From NCBI GenBank assembly GCA_028284285.1, contig JANQSA010000055.1, positions 62,001 through 126,000 of the forward strand: DNA of 64,000 bases, read 5' to 3'. The notes under the pieces were generated by a model. That model saw only the letters and a list, made by a program, of their open reading frames with translations, had not been told where the DNA came from and searched no databases. A program made the position numbers and the translations under genes. Shown piece by piece: positions 26,571 through 35,144 of the stretch. The stretch's first letter is position 1; every line of letters starts with the position of its first letter. The stretch is from Croceivirga sp. (GTDB lineage Bacteria; Bacteroidota; Bacteroidia; Flavobacteriales; Flavobacteriaceae).

Positions 26571-27272
26571 TCAAACTGGTTGGATAATCCACAAATAACG
26601 AAAAGCCCATTTCCATCGTATGTTGTGCCTGTAATGATGCAAAGGTTGGGCCCAGGCGTTCAATTCCTGTTTCTGAAAGCCCCGTCGTATAGATACTAAT
26701 CCATCATTCCTGGCCACAGGGGAGCGTAAAAAAACGAAACTGAACATCTTAAACAGTAGGTGTGCTATTGGACTGCGCTGCAAATCATTGATCACTACAC
26801 CTAGCTTAGCCAGGGTGGCACATTGTTTTAAAAACTGCGGGATTTCAGATTCATCAATATGGTGTAAAGTCAAAGTGCAAAGCAAAATATCACAATTGAA
26901 GGTATCGCCTGCTGCAAATACATCTGTATTGTGGTAGGTAATGTTTGCCATCCCCTCGGATTTTTCCCGGGCAATCGCTAAAATGTTTTCATTCACGTCT
27001 ACCCCAACCAACTTTACCGCAATTCCTCTTTCTTGCAGTCTTTGCGCTAGTTTCCGAAGCATAAAACCATCGCCACAACCGACATCTAAAATCGTATACG
27101 ATTTTTTAGGATGGTTCTTAATCAGTTGATCTACTGCGGAGAAAGAAATGGCCAGACCTCCCAGCCAACGATTGCAACGATTAATATCTGCCAAAGCCAA
27201 TTGTAGCGCGATGATATCCAAATCCGGGGCATCCATCAGCTCCATTTCCGTACTTCTAATGGAAACATCCAT
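26571..27272 (-). CDS. class I SAM-dependent methyltransferase of the type III PKS operon
   Basis: The ATG at 27272 gives 233 residues; longer in-frame extensions upstream overlap the flavoprotein and read as its shadow. Motif I is ILDVGCGDGF (residues 61-70), followed by VGVDVNENIL (motif II acidic residue) and CDILLCTLTLHHI. The C-terminal part is hydrophobic (LLFKMFSFVFL, RWKWAFRYLW), consistent with acting on a lipid substrate at the membrane. The start overlaps the flavoprotein stop as TAATG, implying translational coupling. By analogy with srsB of Streptomyces griseus it may methylate the alkylresorcinol-type product of the adjacent PKS. Confidence 0.88.
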   Translation of the reverse strand: MDVSIRSTEMELMDAPDLDIIALQLALADINRCNRWLGGLAISFSAVDQLIKNHPKKSYTILDVGCGDGFMLRKLAQRLQERGIAVKLVGVDVNENILAIAREKSEGMANITYHNTDVFAAGDTFNCDILLCTLTLHHIDESEIPQFLKQCATLAKLGVVINDLQRSPIAHLLFKMFSFVFLRSPVARNDGLVSIRRGFQKQELNAWAQPLHHYRHNIRWKWAFRYLWIIQPV

Positions 27273-28396
27273 TACACTAAGATAGGTTTTCCGTGAGTAC
27301 GTTGCACAATAGCCTGTACTATTTTTTCCTGGGTAGCCATTGTCCGGATGGCCCATTGTGAAATGGCAGGTTGTAATAGCAACGCCTGAATTTGCCTTCC
27401 AAAGAACAACCTGGACTGGAAATGGCTTTTCCAAAGACGTGCGTATCCCTTTTCCATAGCTTCCCGTCCGTATGCCTTTTCCGCAAAAAACTTAATCACA
27501 CTTTCAGCCGCTAATTTCCCGGCATGAATTGCCATTGCCATACCATTCCCGCAAAGCGGATGAATTAGCCCGGCGCTGTCTCCACACATAAGAATGTGGT
27601 TTTCTACCGCCTTCTTTTTGGAAAAAGAAATCTGTGCAATACTCAAGGGTTTTTCAAATATCGGACGGGCATTTTCCAGAAAATGGTTCAAAAAAGGGTT
27701 TTGCGCCACCACCTTTGTGTTAAATTCCCGGACTCCGGATTGGGCTTTGAAGCTATTATAGTGTGCCAAATAACAAAAATTGACCGCGCCATCCTCCGTC
27801 ATGGATAACCCCCCATATCCACCGGGAAAGCTGTGAAGTGCTACGGTATCCTGAGGAAAATCAGGGTAGTCATAATGGCATTTTATACCCAGCCATGGTG
27901 ATTTTTTTTGCATAAAACCGCGATGCAACGCTTTGTCTATATTAGAACGCTTTCCAAAAGCCCCGATGACCACTTTGGTGGAATAGACCTCATTTGATGT
28001 CCGAACCCTAAAAAGATCCCGTTCGAAGGTTGTTTCCAAAGCCGTTTCAAATCTAAAAACAACTCCGGCATCCTTCGCCAATTGAAATAACGCCTCGTCC
28101 AGAACATAGCGACTTATGCCAAATCCTCCCAGGGGTAAAACCGTTTCCAAATGCTTTCCATCTGCAGCGCTGACCACCAAGGTGTCAATACTCTTGGCTC
28201 CCAGTGCTGACAGAGATAACCCCATAAACTCCAGGAGCGGAGCAACCTCTTTGGAGACATACTCTCCACAAACTTTGTGATTGGGATAGGGGTTTTTCTC
28301 GAGTACCACAACAGGAATGCCGGACTTAGCCATAACTATAGCGGCTGTTAAACCCGCCAATCCCCCACCTACAATAATCACCTCTGTCTTTTGCAC
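27272..28396 (-). CDS. FAD-dependent oxidoreductase (geranylgeranyl-reductase/hydroxylase family), first gene of the PKS operon
   Basis: A 374-residue flavoprotein. The Rossmann loop VIIVGGGLAGLTAA is at residues 6-19, an ELEK-type ribose contact follows (VVVLEKNPYPNHKVCGEY), and the second FAD motif is MCGDSAGLIHPLCGNGMAMA. This matches the geranylgeranyl reductase / PHBH-like monooxygenase superfamily. In the srsABC phenolic-lipid locus the third component is a flavoprotein hydroxylase, so ring hydroxylation is the leading guess; a reductase acting on a lipid chain is the alternative. It starts at 28396, just after the terminator of the OmpA gene, and is therefore the likely first gene of its own transcript. 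Confidence 0.85.
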   Translation of the reverse strand: MQKTEVIIVGGGLAGLTAAIVMAKSGIPVVVLEKNPYPNHKVCGEYVSKEVAPLLEFMGLSLSALGAKSIDTLVVSAADGKHLETVLPLGGFGISRYVLDEALFQLAKDAGVVFRFETALETTFERDLFRVRTSNEVYSTKVVIGAFGKRSNIDKALHRGFMQKKSPWLGIKCHYDYPDFPQDTVALHSFPGGYGGLSMTEDGAVNFCYLAHYNSFKAQSGVREFNTKVVAQNPFLNHFLENARPIFEKPLSIAQISFSKKKAVENHILMCGDSAGLIHPLCGNGMAMAIHAGKLAAESVIKFFAEKAYGREAMEKGYARLWKSHFQSRLFFGRQIQALLLQPAISQWAIRTMATQEKIVQAIVQRTHGKPILV

Positions 28397-28426
28397 TGCT
28401 CTAAGATACAGGATATCACAAAAACA

Positions 28427-28452
28427 AAGTCCCGGATTGCGGCCCGGGACTT
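28427..28452 (-). terminator. intrinsic terminator after the OmpA-type lipoprotein gene
   Basis: AAGTCCCGG (28427-28435) pairs with CCGGGACTT (28444-28452). Read on the minus strand, the 9-bp stem is followed by TGTTTTTGTG. It lies between the OmpA stop at 28488 and the flavoprotein start at 28396 and separates the two units. Confidence 0.75.
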
Positions 28453-28487
28453 CAATAGATATTTGTGTATGTCTGTTTGTATATTAC

Positions 28488-29177
28488 TTAATTGGTATTT
28501 TGGTAAGCCTCTTGTTTTAGGGATTCACTGGCCACAATGGCTAACTCTACCCTTCTGTTTTTGGCCTTTCCTTCGGAAGTTTCATTACTGGCCCTGGGTT
28601 GGGTCTCGCCGTACCATTTTGTAGTAAAGCGGTTGGCACTGATTCCTTTGGCGATCAGGTACTGCGTTACTGATTCTGCCCGTTGCTGGGATAGATTCCA
28701 ATTGTATTCCTCGCTGCCAGCACTGTCTGTGTGCCCTTCTATCAAAATACTGGATTTAGGGTATTCCTGGAAGATCCCGGCTAATTTATCCAAGGTCGCT
28801 GCAGAGGCACCTTTTACATCGGATCTGTTGGTGTCAAAAAACACTCCTGCATCCTGGGTAAAGGTAACATTGATCCCCTCACCTACCCGTTGCACTTCCG
28901 CTCCGGGGATCTCTTCTTCTATACGTTCTGCCTGACGGTCCATCCTGCTCCCGATATATCCCCCGGCTGCTCCTCCCACTACGGCGCCTATAATGGCACC
29001 AAGAGCGGTATTTCCTTTGCCAACGTTGTTCCCTATTACACCTCCTATTACGGCGCCCCCTGCAGCACCTATAGCACCGCCCTTTTGAGCATTGTTTGCA
29101 TTTTTAACGGCGTTGCAACTCAACAACAGGGACAAGGCCATTACTACGGATATCGTTTTTTTAAAAGTTCTGATCAT
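28488..29177 (-). CDS. OmpA-family lipoprotein with glycine-zipper domain
   Basis: The ATG at 29177 gives 229 residues. The signal peptide ends at the lipobox LLLSC. Residues about 30-80 are a glycine-zipper region (GGAIGAAGGAVIGGVIGNNVG) that can insert in membranes, and residues 105-225 are an OmpA-like peptidoglycan-binding domain with the diagnostic ILIEGHTDSAGSEEYNWNLSQQRA and NRRVELAI split over the domain. It anchors the outer membrane to peptidoglycan. Its start is 5 bp before the end of the lipocalin-like gene, indicating an operon. Confidence 0.93.
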   Translation of the reverse strand: MIRTFKKTISVVMALSLLLSCNAVKNANNAQKGGAIGAAGGAVIGGVIGNNVGKGNTALGAIIGAVVGGAAGGYIGSRMDRQAERIEEEIPGAEVQRVGEGINVTFTQDAGVFFDTNRSDVKGASAATLDKLAGIFQEYPKSSILIEGHTDSAGSEEYNWNLSQQRAESVTQYLIAKGISANRFTTKWYGETQPRASNETSEGKAKNRRVELAIVASESLKQEAYQNTN

Positions 29178-29181
29178 AACA

Positions 29182-29670
29182 CTAGTTTTTTCTTGAAAAT
29201 TCATATACAATGGTAACCATCTCACCATCCACGTTTGCATTGGAACGCAACACCATATTTTGTTCGGTTAAATTTGAGATATTCAGACGATACCCCCTAC
29301 CTCCGGAAATATCTTTGTACTTCTCGTCAATAAATTTAAATTGTAATTGGCTGCTGTAGTTTTGCTGAGGTTCCACTACGGACCATCGAAAGCGGCGATC
29401 CCCACCGTTACAAAGTGTGCTGGACGCTATGGTGTACCTGCCCGTACTGTTATTGTCCCGGAAAAACCATTCACTGCCCTCAAAACAAATATCGCGGGCA
29501 TCTTCAAAAAGTACCGATTGAAAATTTCCCGTATTGTTTTCATACGAAATATTATCCAATGACCAGGTGCCGCTAAACAGGTTACGTTGGGTTCTGGCGG
29601 ACTTACTTACGGTGCATGAAAGCAGTAAACATGCCGTAGTGAGTAGTAAAATGCTAGTTTTTTTCTTCAT
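29182..29670 (-). CDS. lipocalin-like lipoprotein
   Basis: A 162-residue lipoprotein, MKKKTSILLLTTACLLLSC, with lipobox Cys19. Mature residues 34-160 start with the lipocalin-type GTWSLDNISYEN and continue with regular beta strands (FEGSEWFFRDNNSTGRYTIA, FRWSVVEPQQN, LQFKFIDEKYK), fitting an eight-stranded barrel. It is likely bound to the outer membrane facing the periplasm; the ligand is unknown. It is first in the operon with the OmpA-type protein and has a recognisable promoter. Confidence 0.75.
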   Translation of the reverse strand: MKKKTSILLLTTACLLLSCTVSKSARTQRNLFSGTWSLDNISYENNTGNFQSVLFEDARDICFEGSEWFFRDNNSTGRYTIASSTLCNGGDRRFRWSVVEPQQNYSSQLQFKFIDEKYKDISGGRGYRLNISNLTEQNMVLRSNANVDGEMVTIVYEFSRKN

Positions 29671-29701
29671 AGGAAATGGATTAGTTTTTGAATATACGTA
29701 G

Positions 29702-29732
29702 CAAACTTAATTTTTGACTTCGACATTTTCAA
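29702..29732 (-). promoter_or_regulatory. promoter of the lipocalin-ompA operon
   Basis: On the minus strand a TTG at 29732-29730, 20 bp of spacer, and TAAGTTTG at 29709-29702 (exact TAnnTTTG). The ATG at 29670 lies 31 bp downstream. Confidence 0.55.
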
Positions 29733-29793
29733 TTCTCCTATAAAAATCGATAAAATAAATACGCTTTGATATTGGTTGGTACCCTACGCTGCC

Positions 29794-31770
29794 TTAGTAC
29801 GCCAATAGTTCCAAAAGCTCCTTTTTAAAGCGTTGTTTCGGTAGAAAATGCATTTCCAGGTTTTTTGCAAAAGGTACCGGTGTTTCTAAACTCCCCACTC
29901 GTTTTACCGGGGCATCCAAATGTTCAAAACAGTTTTCCATAACCAGAGCAGCAATATCGCTGGCCACCCCTCCAAACAGCGTATCCTCCTGAAGAATGAG
30001 TAGTTTCCCGGTTTTTCGAACCGATGTGTATACTGTGGTTACGTCCAGAGGCATCAAAGTCCTCAAGTCTATCAGATCTGCCTGGATTTCCGGGTGGTTC
30101 TTCAGTACTTCCAAAGCCCAGTGTACTCCGGCACCATAGGTAACAATGGAAACGGTATTTCCTTCTTTTAGCAAATTAGCCTTTCCAAGGGGAAGGGTAT
30201 AGTAATCTGTAGGCACCTCCCCATAAATACTGCGATACAATCCTTTATGTTCAAAAAACAATACCGGATTGGGATCATTAATACTCGTAGCCAACAAGCC
30301 CTTGGCGTCCTCGGGAAATGCCGGATACACCACCTTTAGTCCCGGGGTTTTGGTAAACCAGGCTTCATTCGTCTGTGAATGAAAAGGGCCTGCCCCAACG
30401 CCGCCGCCACAAGGCATCCGAATGACCACATCAGCATTTTGTCCCCAGCGATAATGTATTTTGGCCAAATAATTGACGATAGGGTTAAATCCACTACTCA
30501 CAAAATCCCCAAATTGCATTTCTACCACAGACTTCACTCCCTTTATGGAGAGTCCCATGGCCGTGGAGATAATGATGGACTCGCAAATAGGGGTATTGCG
30601 CACCCGGCTTCTGCCAAATTCTTTGGTAAACCCTTCGGTAATTTTAAAAACCCCGCCGTACTCTGCGATATCCTGCCCCATAATGATCAGATCATCGTGA
30701 CGTTGCATGGACTGTTGTAAACCTTCCGAAATGGCATCTACAAAGCGAATGTTTTTAGTATTCTCATTTGGATTAATGTGCTCATTATTATGATTTTGAA
30801 AAACATCATCTAATTCAGCACTCAAATTAAACTCGGGATCTGCCGCAGAAAAAGCAATTTCCAGATTGGCATTGATTTCCGTAGTAATTTCGGTTTTAAG
30901 CTTATCGATCCATTCCTGATCTATCACGCCTTTCTTTAACAAAAAAGCCTCGTAATTTGCTATAGGATCTTTGGCAGACCACTGTTTCAGGAGTTTTTCG
31001 GGTACGTATTTTGTTCCGCTGGCTTCTTCATGTCCACGCATTCTGAACGTCTTAAATTCCACCAGCACCGGCCGGGGCCGTTTCCGCAAGGCAGCACAGA
31101 GCTCTTTTATCTTGGTGTGCACTTCCAGAATATTATTGCCATTAATAACCCGGCCCTCCATACCGTACCCCTTGGCCCTGTCTGCCAAATCCTCACAATT
31201 ATACTGCTCTTTGGAAGGTGTAGACAGTCCGTATCCATTGTTCTCGATACAGAATAGCACCGGTAGGTTCCAAACAGATGCTACATTTAGCGCTTCATGG
31301 AAATCCCCTTCGCTGGTAGCACCTTCCCCGGTGAAAACCGCAGTCACCCGTTTCTTTCGTCCCAGGGCATCGGCCAGAGCTATTCCATTGGCCACTCCCA
31401 ATTGAGGGCCTAAATGTGAGATCATCCCCACTATCTTATGCTCCTGGCTACCGAAATGAAAACTTCTATCCCTCCCGTTGGTAAAGCCATTTGCTTTCCC
31501 CTGCCATTGGGCAAACAAACGATCCAAAGGGACATTACGGGTGGTAAAAACACCCAGGTTACGATGCATGGGCAGTATATACTCCGACGATTTCAACGCT
31601 TTTGTCACCCCAACGGCAATCGCCTCCTGCCCAATTCCACTAAACCATTTGGATATCCTACCCTGTCGCAATAAGATCAACATTTTCTCTTCTATCATAC
31701 GGGGTTTAAGCATTCCCTCATATAGCTCGATCAATGTTTTATGGTCAAGATTCCCAATATGGTAGCGCAT
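29794..31770 (-). CDS. 2-oxoacid dehydrogenase E1, fused alpha and beta subunits (branched-chain type)
   Basis: A 658-residue thiamine-diphosphate enzyme. The alpha half (1-330) holds the ThDP-binding segment FTGEGATSEGDFHEALN ... ENNGYGLSTP, with MHRNLGVF and RMRGHEEA; the beta half (340-658) holds MGQDIAEYGGVFKITEGF and MQFGDFVSSGFNPIVN, and ends DAPVKRVGSLETPVPF. The fusion of both subunits into one chain is common in Bacteroidota. It decarboxylates branched 2-oxoacids (or pyruvate) and passes acyl groups to lipoyl E2, encoded elsewhere. In this phylum the branched route also feeds iso-fatty acid synthesis. ATG at 31770; the divergent oxygenase gene starts 82 bp away. Confidence 0.92.
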   Translation of the reverse strand: MRYHIGNLDHKTLIELYEGMLKPRMIEEKMLILLRQGRISKWFSGIGQEAIAVGVTKALKSSEYILPMHRNLGVFTTRNVPLDRLFAQWQGKANGFTNGRDRSFHFGSQEHKIVGMISHLGPQLGVANGIALADALGRKKRVTAVFTGEGATSEGDFHEALNVASVWNLPVLFCIENNGYGLSTPSKEQYNCEDLADRAKGYGMEGRVINGNNILEVHTKIKELCAALRKRPRPVLVEFKTFRMRGHEEASGTKYVPEKLLKQWSAKDPIANYEAFLLKKGVIDQEWIDKLKTEITTEINANLEIAFSAADPEFNLSAELDDVFQNHNNEHINPNENTKNIRFVDAISEGLQQSMQRHDDLIIMGQDIAEYGGVFKITEGFTKEFGRSRVRNTPICESIIISTAMGLSIKGVKSVVEMQFGDFVSSGFNPIVNYLAKIHYRWGQNADVVIRMPCGGGVGAGPFHSQTNEAWFTKTPGLKVVYPAFPEDAKGLLATSINDPNPVLFFEHKGLYRSIYGEVPTDYYTLPLGKANLLKEGNTVSIVTYGAGVHWALEVLKNHPEIQADLIDLRTLMPLDVTTVYTSVRKTGKLLILQEDTLFGGVASDIAALVMENCFEHLDAPVKRVGSLETPVPFAKNLEMHFLPKQRFKKELLELLAY

Positions 31771-31819
31771 GATGTTGGCTTTGAAGAGGGGTAAAAGTAG
31801 TAAAAAGCCAAAGATTACG

Positions 31820-31827
31820 TACTTTTG
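31820..31827 (+). promoter_or_regulatory. putative -7 element of the 2OG-oxygenase operon
   Basis: TACTTTTG is an exact TAnnTTTG match 24 bp before the ATG at 31852. No clear -33 TTG at the usual spacing. Confidence 0.45.
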
Positions 31828-31851
31828 GAAGCGCCTTTTAAATACGGAGAT

Positions 31852-32802
31852 ATGAGTGCCATTCCCAGTGTAGACTTGAGCGATTTTTTATCGGATGATC
31901 CTTTAAAAAAGGAAAAATTCGTCCGGGAAATCGGAACTGCTTTTGAAGATATCGGATTTGTTGCGCTTAGCGGTCATTTTCTTTCAGACGCTCTTGTAGC
32001 AGACCTGTATAAGCAAGTTAAGGCATTTTTCGCTTTACCGGAGACCATAAAAAAAGGGTATGAAATACCTGGTGTTGGTGGGCAAAGGGGCTACACTTCT
32101 TTTGGAAAGGAACATGCCAAAGGCAGGAAAGAGGGGGATTTAAAGGAGTTCTGGCATTTTGGACAATACGTGGAAGACAATCCAAAGCTGGCCAAAGAAT
32201 ATCCGGAGAATGTAACGGTGGCTGAACTGCCGGAGTTCAATACAGTGGGAAAAGAGACCTATAAAATGCTGGAAAAAACCGCCCGGTATGTTTTACGAGC
32301 ACTGGCATTGCATTTGCACTTGGAAGAAAACTATTTTGATGCGTTTATCAAAAACGGAAACTCCATATTACGGCCCATCCATTATCCTCCGATTGTAGAA
32401 GCGCCTAAAGCTGCGGTACGGGCGGCCGCTCATGGGGATATCAATCTCATTACTTTGTTAATGGGTGCGCATGGAAAAGGCCTTCAGGTTCAAAATCACA
32501 AAGGAGAATGGGTAGATGCTATAGCGCAACCGGACCAGCTGATGATAAACGTAGGGGATATGTTGTCCAGGCTCACCAACAACAAGCTAAAATCCACCAT
32601 ACATCAGGTAGTTAATCCGCCAAAGGAATTCTGGGGCACTTCCCGTTATTCCATTCCCTTTTTCATGCATCCGGTAAGTGATATGTCGTTGAATTGCTTG
32701 GCGAATTGTATTGACAAGGATCATCCTAAACAATTTGAAGATATCACGGCCGGTGAATACCTCAATGAAAGATTGGTGGAATTGGGTTTGGTAAAAAAAT
32801 AG
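31852..32802 (+). CDS. 2-oxoglutarate/Fe(II)-dependent dioxygenase (isopenicillin N synthase-like)
   Basis: The ATG at 31852 (MSAIPSVDLSDFLSD) is preferred to a TTG nine codons upstream, which overlaps the -7 element. The 316-residue product starts with the IPNS N-domain pattern (IPSVDLSDF, EDIGFVALSGHF) and has the double-stranded beta-helix core with His-x-Asp in AAAHGDINLITLL, the distal His in KSTIHQVV and the 2OG-binding RYSIPFF. All cofactor ligands are therefore present. The substrate is not predictable. It is followed by the SUI1-type gene with a 3-bp gap, an arrangement likely to be one transcript. Confidence 0.88.
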   Translation: MSAIPSVDLSDFLSDDPLKKEKFVREIGTAFEDIGFVALSGHFLSDALVADLYKQVKAFFALPETIKKGYEIPGVGGQRGYTSFGKEHAKGRKEGDLKEFWHFGQYVEDNPKLAKEYPENVTVAELPEFNTVGKETYKMLEKTARYVLRALALHLHLEENYFDAFIKNGNSILRPIHYPPIVEAPKAAVRAAAHGDINLITLLMGAHGKGLQVQNHKGEWVDAIAQPDQLMINVGDMLSRLTNNKLKSTIHQVVNPPKEFWGTSRYSIPFFMHPVSDMSLNCLANCIDKDHPKQFEDITAGEYLNERLVELGLVKK

Positions 32803-32805
32803 ATC

Positions 32806-33135
32806 ATGGACCTGGAAGATCAACTTAAAAAGCTATTTCCCGATCATGTTCCTGAAGAAAAAGAAGAGGAACCACAACCAAAACCAGAGTTTTGGATACA
32901 AGAAGCGCCCATCATTTGTAAATACGAAAAGCGCAAAGGGAAGCCGGTAACCTTGCTGGAAGGCTACAACGGCGCTCCAAAGGATTTTAAACAATTGACC
33001 CGGGCCCTTCAAGCCTTACTCAACGTAGGAGGAAGCTATAAGGATGAAAAAATAATTATTCAGGGAGATTACAGGGATAAAATTATGGCCTTCCTGAAGC
33101 GTCAGGGCTTTTCGGTAAAAAGGGTGGGAGGTTGA
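32806..33135 (+). CDS. SUI1/YciH-type translation initiation factor homologue
   Basis: A 109-residue protein. The first 35 residues are acidic and proline-rich; residues 37-109 form the SUI1 fold, with KGKPVTLLEGYNG, TRALQALLNVGGSYKDEKIIIQGD and the closing FLKRQGFSVKRVGG. Bacterial homologues (YciH) bind the 30S subunit and affect initiation fidelity. It is 3 bp after the dioxygenase stop. Confidence 0.93.
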   Translation: MDLEDQLKKLFPDHVPEEKEEEPQPKPEFWIQEAPIICKYEKRKGKPVTLLEGYNGAPKDFKQLTRALQALLNVGGSYKDEKIIIQGDYRDKIMAFLKRQGFSVKRVGG

Positions 33136-33281
33136 TTTTGAATAATTTACGTTAATTCAATTATATTCGGTCAAGTGTTAAATTTATCGACAACCGGACT
33201 ACCTTTTACATAAAATATTTTTGTTTTTTTTAGGTAACGCTTACTTTTACTTATTCTAACCAACGAAATTTACACTCGAAA

Positions 33282-34214
33282 ATGAAATCACTGCTGCATA
33301 TCACCAATGGGGACAGTTTCACGGAACGCCTAAAAACACTTCATTTAAAAGGGGATATTATTACCTGGCGCGAGATGCTTTGCGAAGGAAAAACGTTGAG
33401 CAATGTGGGCAGCGAGTCTTTCTGGAAAACCCGATTCGAGTTTTTAAACAAAAACTACAAAATAAGTAAGTCCTGGTTTGTAGAAAAGACCCTTAAGGAG
33501 TACCGTTCCTTATGCAACCACAAACAGCAAGACAAAATTGTTTTGTGGTTTGAGTATGACCTTTTTTGCCAAATTAATCTCCTGGCAGTGATTAGCTGGC
33601 TAAAAACCAATAGAAGACATGCGGAAATTTCCCTGGTCTGCAGTGGAAAAGAAGACGATTCCGATAAAATGTACGGACTAAACGAACTGTCCGATGAGCA
33701 ATTGTTTACACTTTATGAAAATCGTGCCATTCTAACCCAGGACGATATTGAATACGCAGATTACGTGTGGCAATTGTACTGCAGTGACAATCCTATACGG
33801 TTGGAAAATCTTATGGATTTTGATAACTACCAATTTGATTATCTCTCAGAGGCCCTCAAAGCACATCTGCAGCGATTTCCAACCATCAAAAATGGTTTGA
33901 ACGCCGTGGAAAATCATATCTTGGAAATTGCAGCTGCTGAAAAACCAAAATCCAAAAGGGAATTAACAGGAAAAATTTTAAAAGACCAGGGCTTATATGG
34001 TTTTGGCGACTCCCAGTACGACAGAATTATTACTACCCTAAGACCACTGTTTTCTTCCTTCAACCCCGTCCGATTGAGCGCAAAGGGTAAGGAAGCTTTG
34101 GAGCATAAAACGAATTTTTATTCTCAATTACGCGACAGTGAGTATTACCTTGGAGGTGCCCTGAAGTATAATTTTTTATATAATACCGATACCGGAAGGA
34201 TCCTAAAACTGTAG
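33282..34214 (+). CDS. DUF1835-domain protein
   Basis: A 310-residue cytoplasmic protein. The start LLHITNGDSFTERLK and the segment DKIVLWFEYDLFCQINLLAV are the conserved parts of DUF1835, a Bacteroidota and Firmicutes family with a nucleotide-binding-like N-terminus and no known activity. The remainder is helical, with a winged-helix-like tail (KSKRELTGKILKDQGLYGFG). Transcribed 146 bp after the SUI1-type gene; the nucleoside phosphorylase follows 10 bp later and may share its transcript. Confidence 0.8.
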   Translation: MKSLLHITNGDSFTERLKTLHLKGDIITWREMLCEGKTLSNVGSESFWKTRFEFLNKNYKISKSWFVEKTLKEYRSLCNHKQQDKIVLWFEYDLFCQINLLAVISWLKTNRRHAEISLVCSGKEDDSDKMYGLNELSDEQLFTLYENRAILTQDDIEYADYVWQLYCSDNPIRLENLMDFDNYQFDYLSEALKAHLQRFPTIKNGLNAVENHILEIAAAEKPKSKRELTGKILKDQGLYGFGDSQYDRIITTLRPLFSSFNPVRLSAKGKEALEHKTNFYSQLRDSEYYLGGALKYNFLYNTDTGRILKL

Positions 34215-34224
34215 CCCCAAGGTT

Positions 34225-35091
34225 ATGCCCGTTGGCGATTCCGAGCTCATTTTAAATGCCGATGGCAGCGTATACCATCTTAATCTCCTTCCCGAGGATA
34301 TAGCGCCTACCATTATTGTGGTGGGTGACCCGGATAGGGTTGAAAAGATTTCACGATACTTCGACCACATTGATACCAGAAAGCGGAAGCGGGAGTTTCT
34401 GACCCATACCGGCACCTATAAGGGTACACAATTGTCTGTAATTTCAACGGGTATTGGTACGGACAATATAGATATTGTATTGAACGAACTAGATGCCCTG
34501 GTCAACATCGATCTCACCACCCGAACGGAAAAGCCTAAAAAAACTACTTTGGACATTGTCCGAATTGGCACTTCCGGGGCATTACAACCCGATATTCCTA
34601 TCGATTCCTTTGTAGCATCCGAATTTGGACTAGGACTTGATGGATTGTTGCATTTTTATGAGCACAAAAACCAGGATGTAGGTGAATTAACCGATAATCT
34701 CAAAAAACATTTGGGTTGGGACCAAAATAGTATACAACCCTACGCCTTTGCCAGCGATCAGACCTTGTTGAAAAAGATGATTTCAGATCGTATACGATTT
34801 GGAATTACCCTCACAAATGCCGGATTTTATGGACCGCAGGGCCGAAAACTTCGTCTTACTCATAAACTACCGGAAATCCATACCGGCATGACCAGTTTTG
34901 TTTTTAAGGGATCAAAAATTACCAATCTGGAGATGGAAACTGCGGCAATTTATGGTTTGGCAAAACTCTTGGGGCACCGCGCTATCTCCATGAATGTCAT
35001 CCTTGCGAACCGTTCCAGGGGCACCTTTTCGCAAGCTCCGGGTAAAGCAGTGGATGCGCTAATACGCTATTGCCTGGAACGACTCTCTTAA
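34225..35091 (+). CDS. nucleoside phosphorylase (uridine phosphorylase-like)
   Basis: A 288-residue PNP/UDP family 1 enzyme. The phosphate loop is IIVVGDPDRVEKIS; STGIGTDNIDIVLNEL and VRIGTSGALQPDI follow; the ribose-binding ITNLEMETAAIYGL near residue 235 contains the conserved Glu-Met-Glu triad. It cleaves a nucleoside with phosphate, releasing base and ribose-1-phosphate. Base preference (uridine versus purines) cannot be settled by eye. Overlap-like spacing with the DUF1835 gene suggests co-expression. Confidence 0.9.
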   Translation: MPVGDSELILNADGSVYHLNLLPEDIAPTIIVVGDPDRVEKISRYFDHIDTRKRKREFLTHTGTYKGTQLSVISTGIGTDNIDIVLNELDALVNIDLTTRTEKPKKTTLDIVRIGTSGALQPDIPIDSFVASEFGLGLDGLLHFYEHKNQDVGELTDNLKKHLGWDQNSIQPYAFASDQTLLKKMISDRIRFGITLTNAGFYGPQGRKLRLTHKLPEIHTGMTSFVFKGSKITNLEMETAAIYGLAKLLGHRAISMNVILANRSRGTFSQAPGKAVDALIRYCLERLS

Positions 35092-35124
35092 CATTGGCTT
35101 TAACTAAATTCTGAACCTTATCGT

Positions 35125-35132
35125 TATTTTTG
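35125..35132 (+). promoter_or_regulatory. putative -7 element of the ppk promoter
   Basis: TATTTTTG matches TAnnTTTG, 12 bp before the ATG at 35145; a very short leader would result. No clear -33 box at standard spacing. Confidence 0.35.
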
Positions 35133-35144
35133 GCGAAACCTACT

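Noticed and set aside
22741-28396. Flexirubin or aryl polyene cluster
   Set aside because: The characteristic ammonia lyase, second ketosynthase, acyltransferases and transport genes are absent; a type III PKS defines this operon instead.
34203-34415. Antisense frame over the nucleoside phosphorylase start
   Set aside because: Mirror of a strong coding region; no independent evidence.
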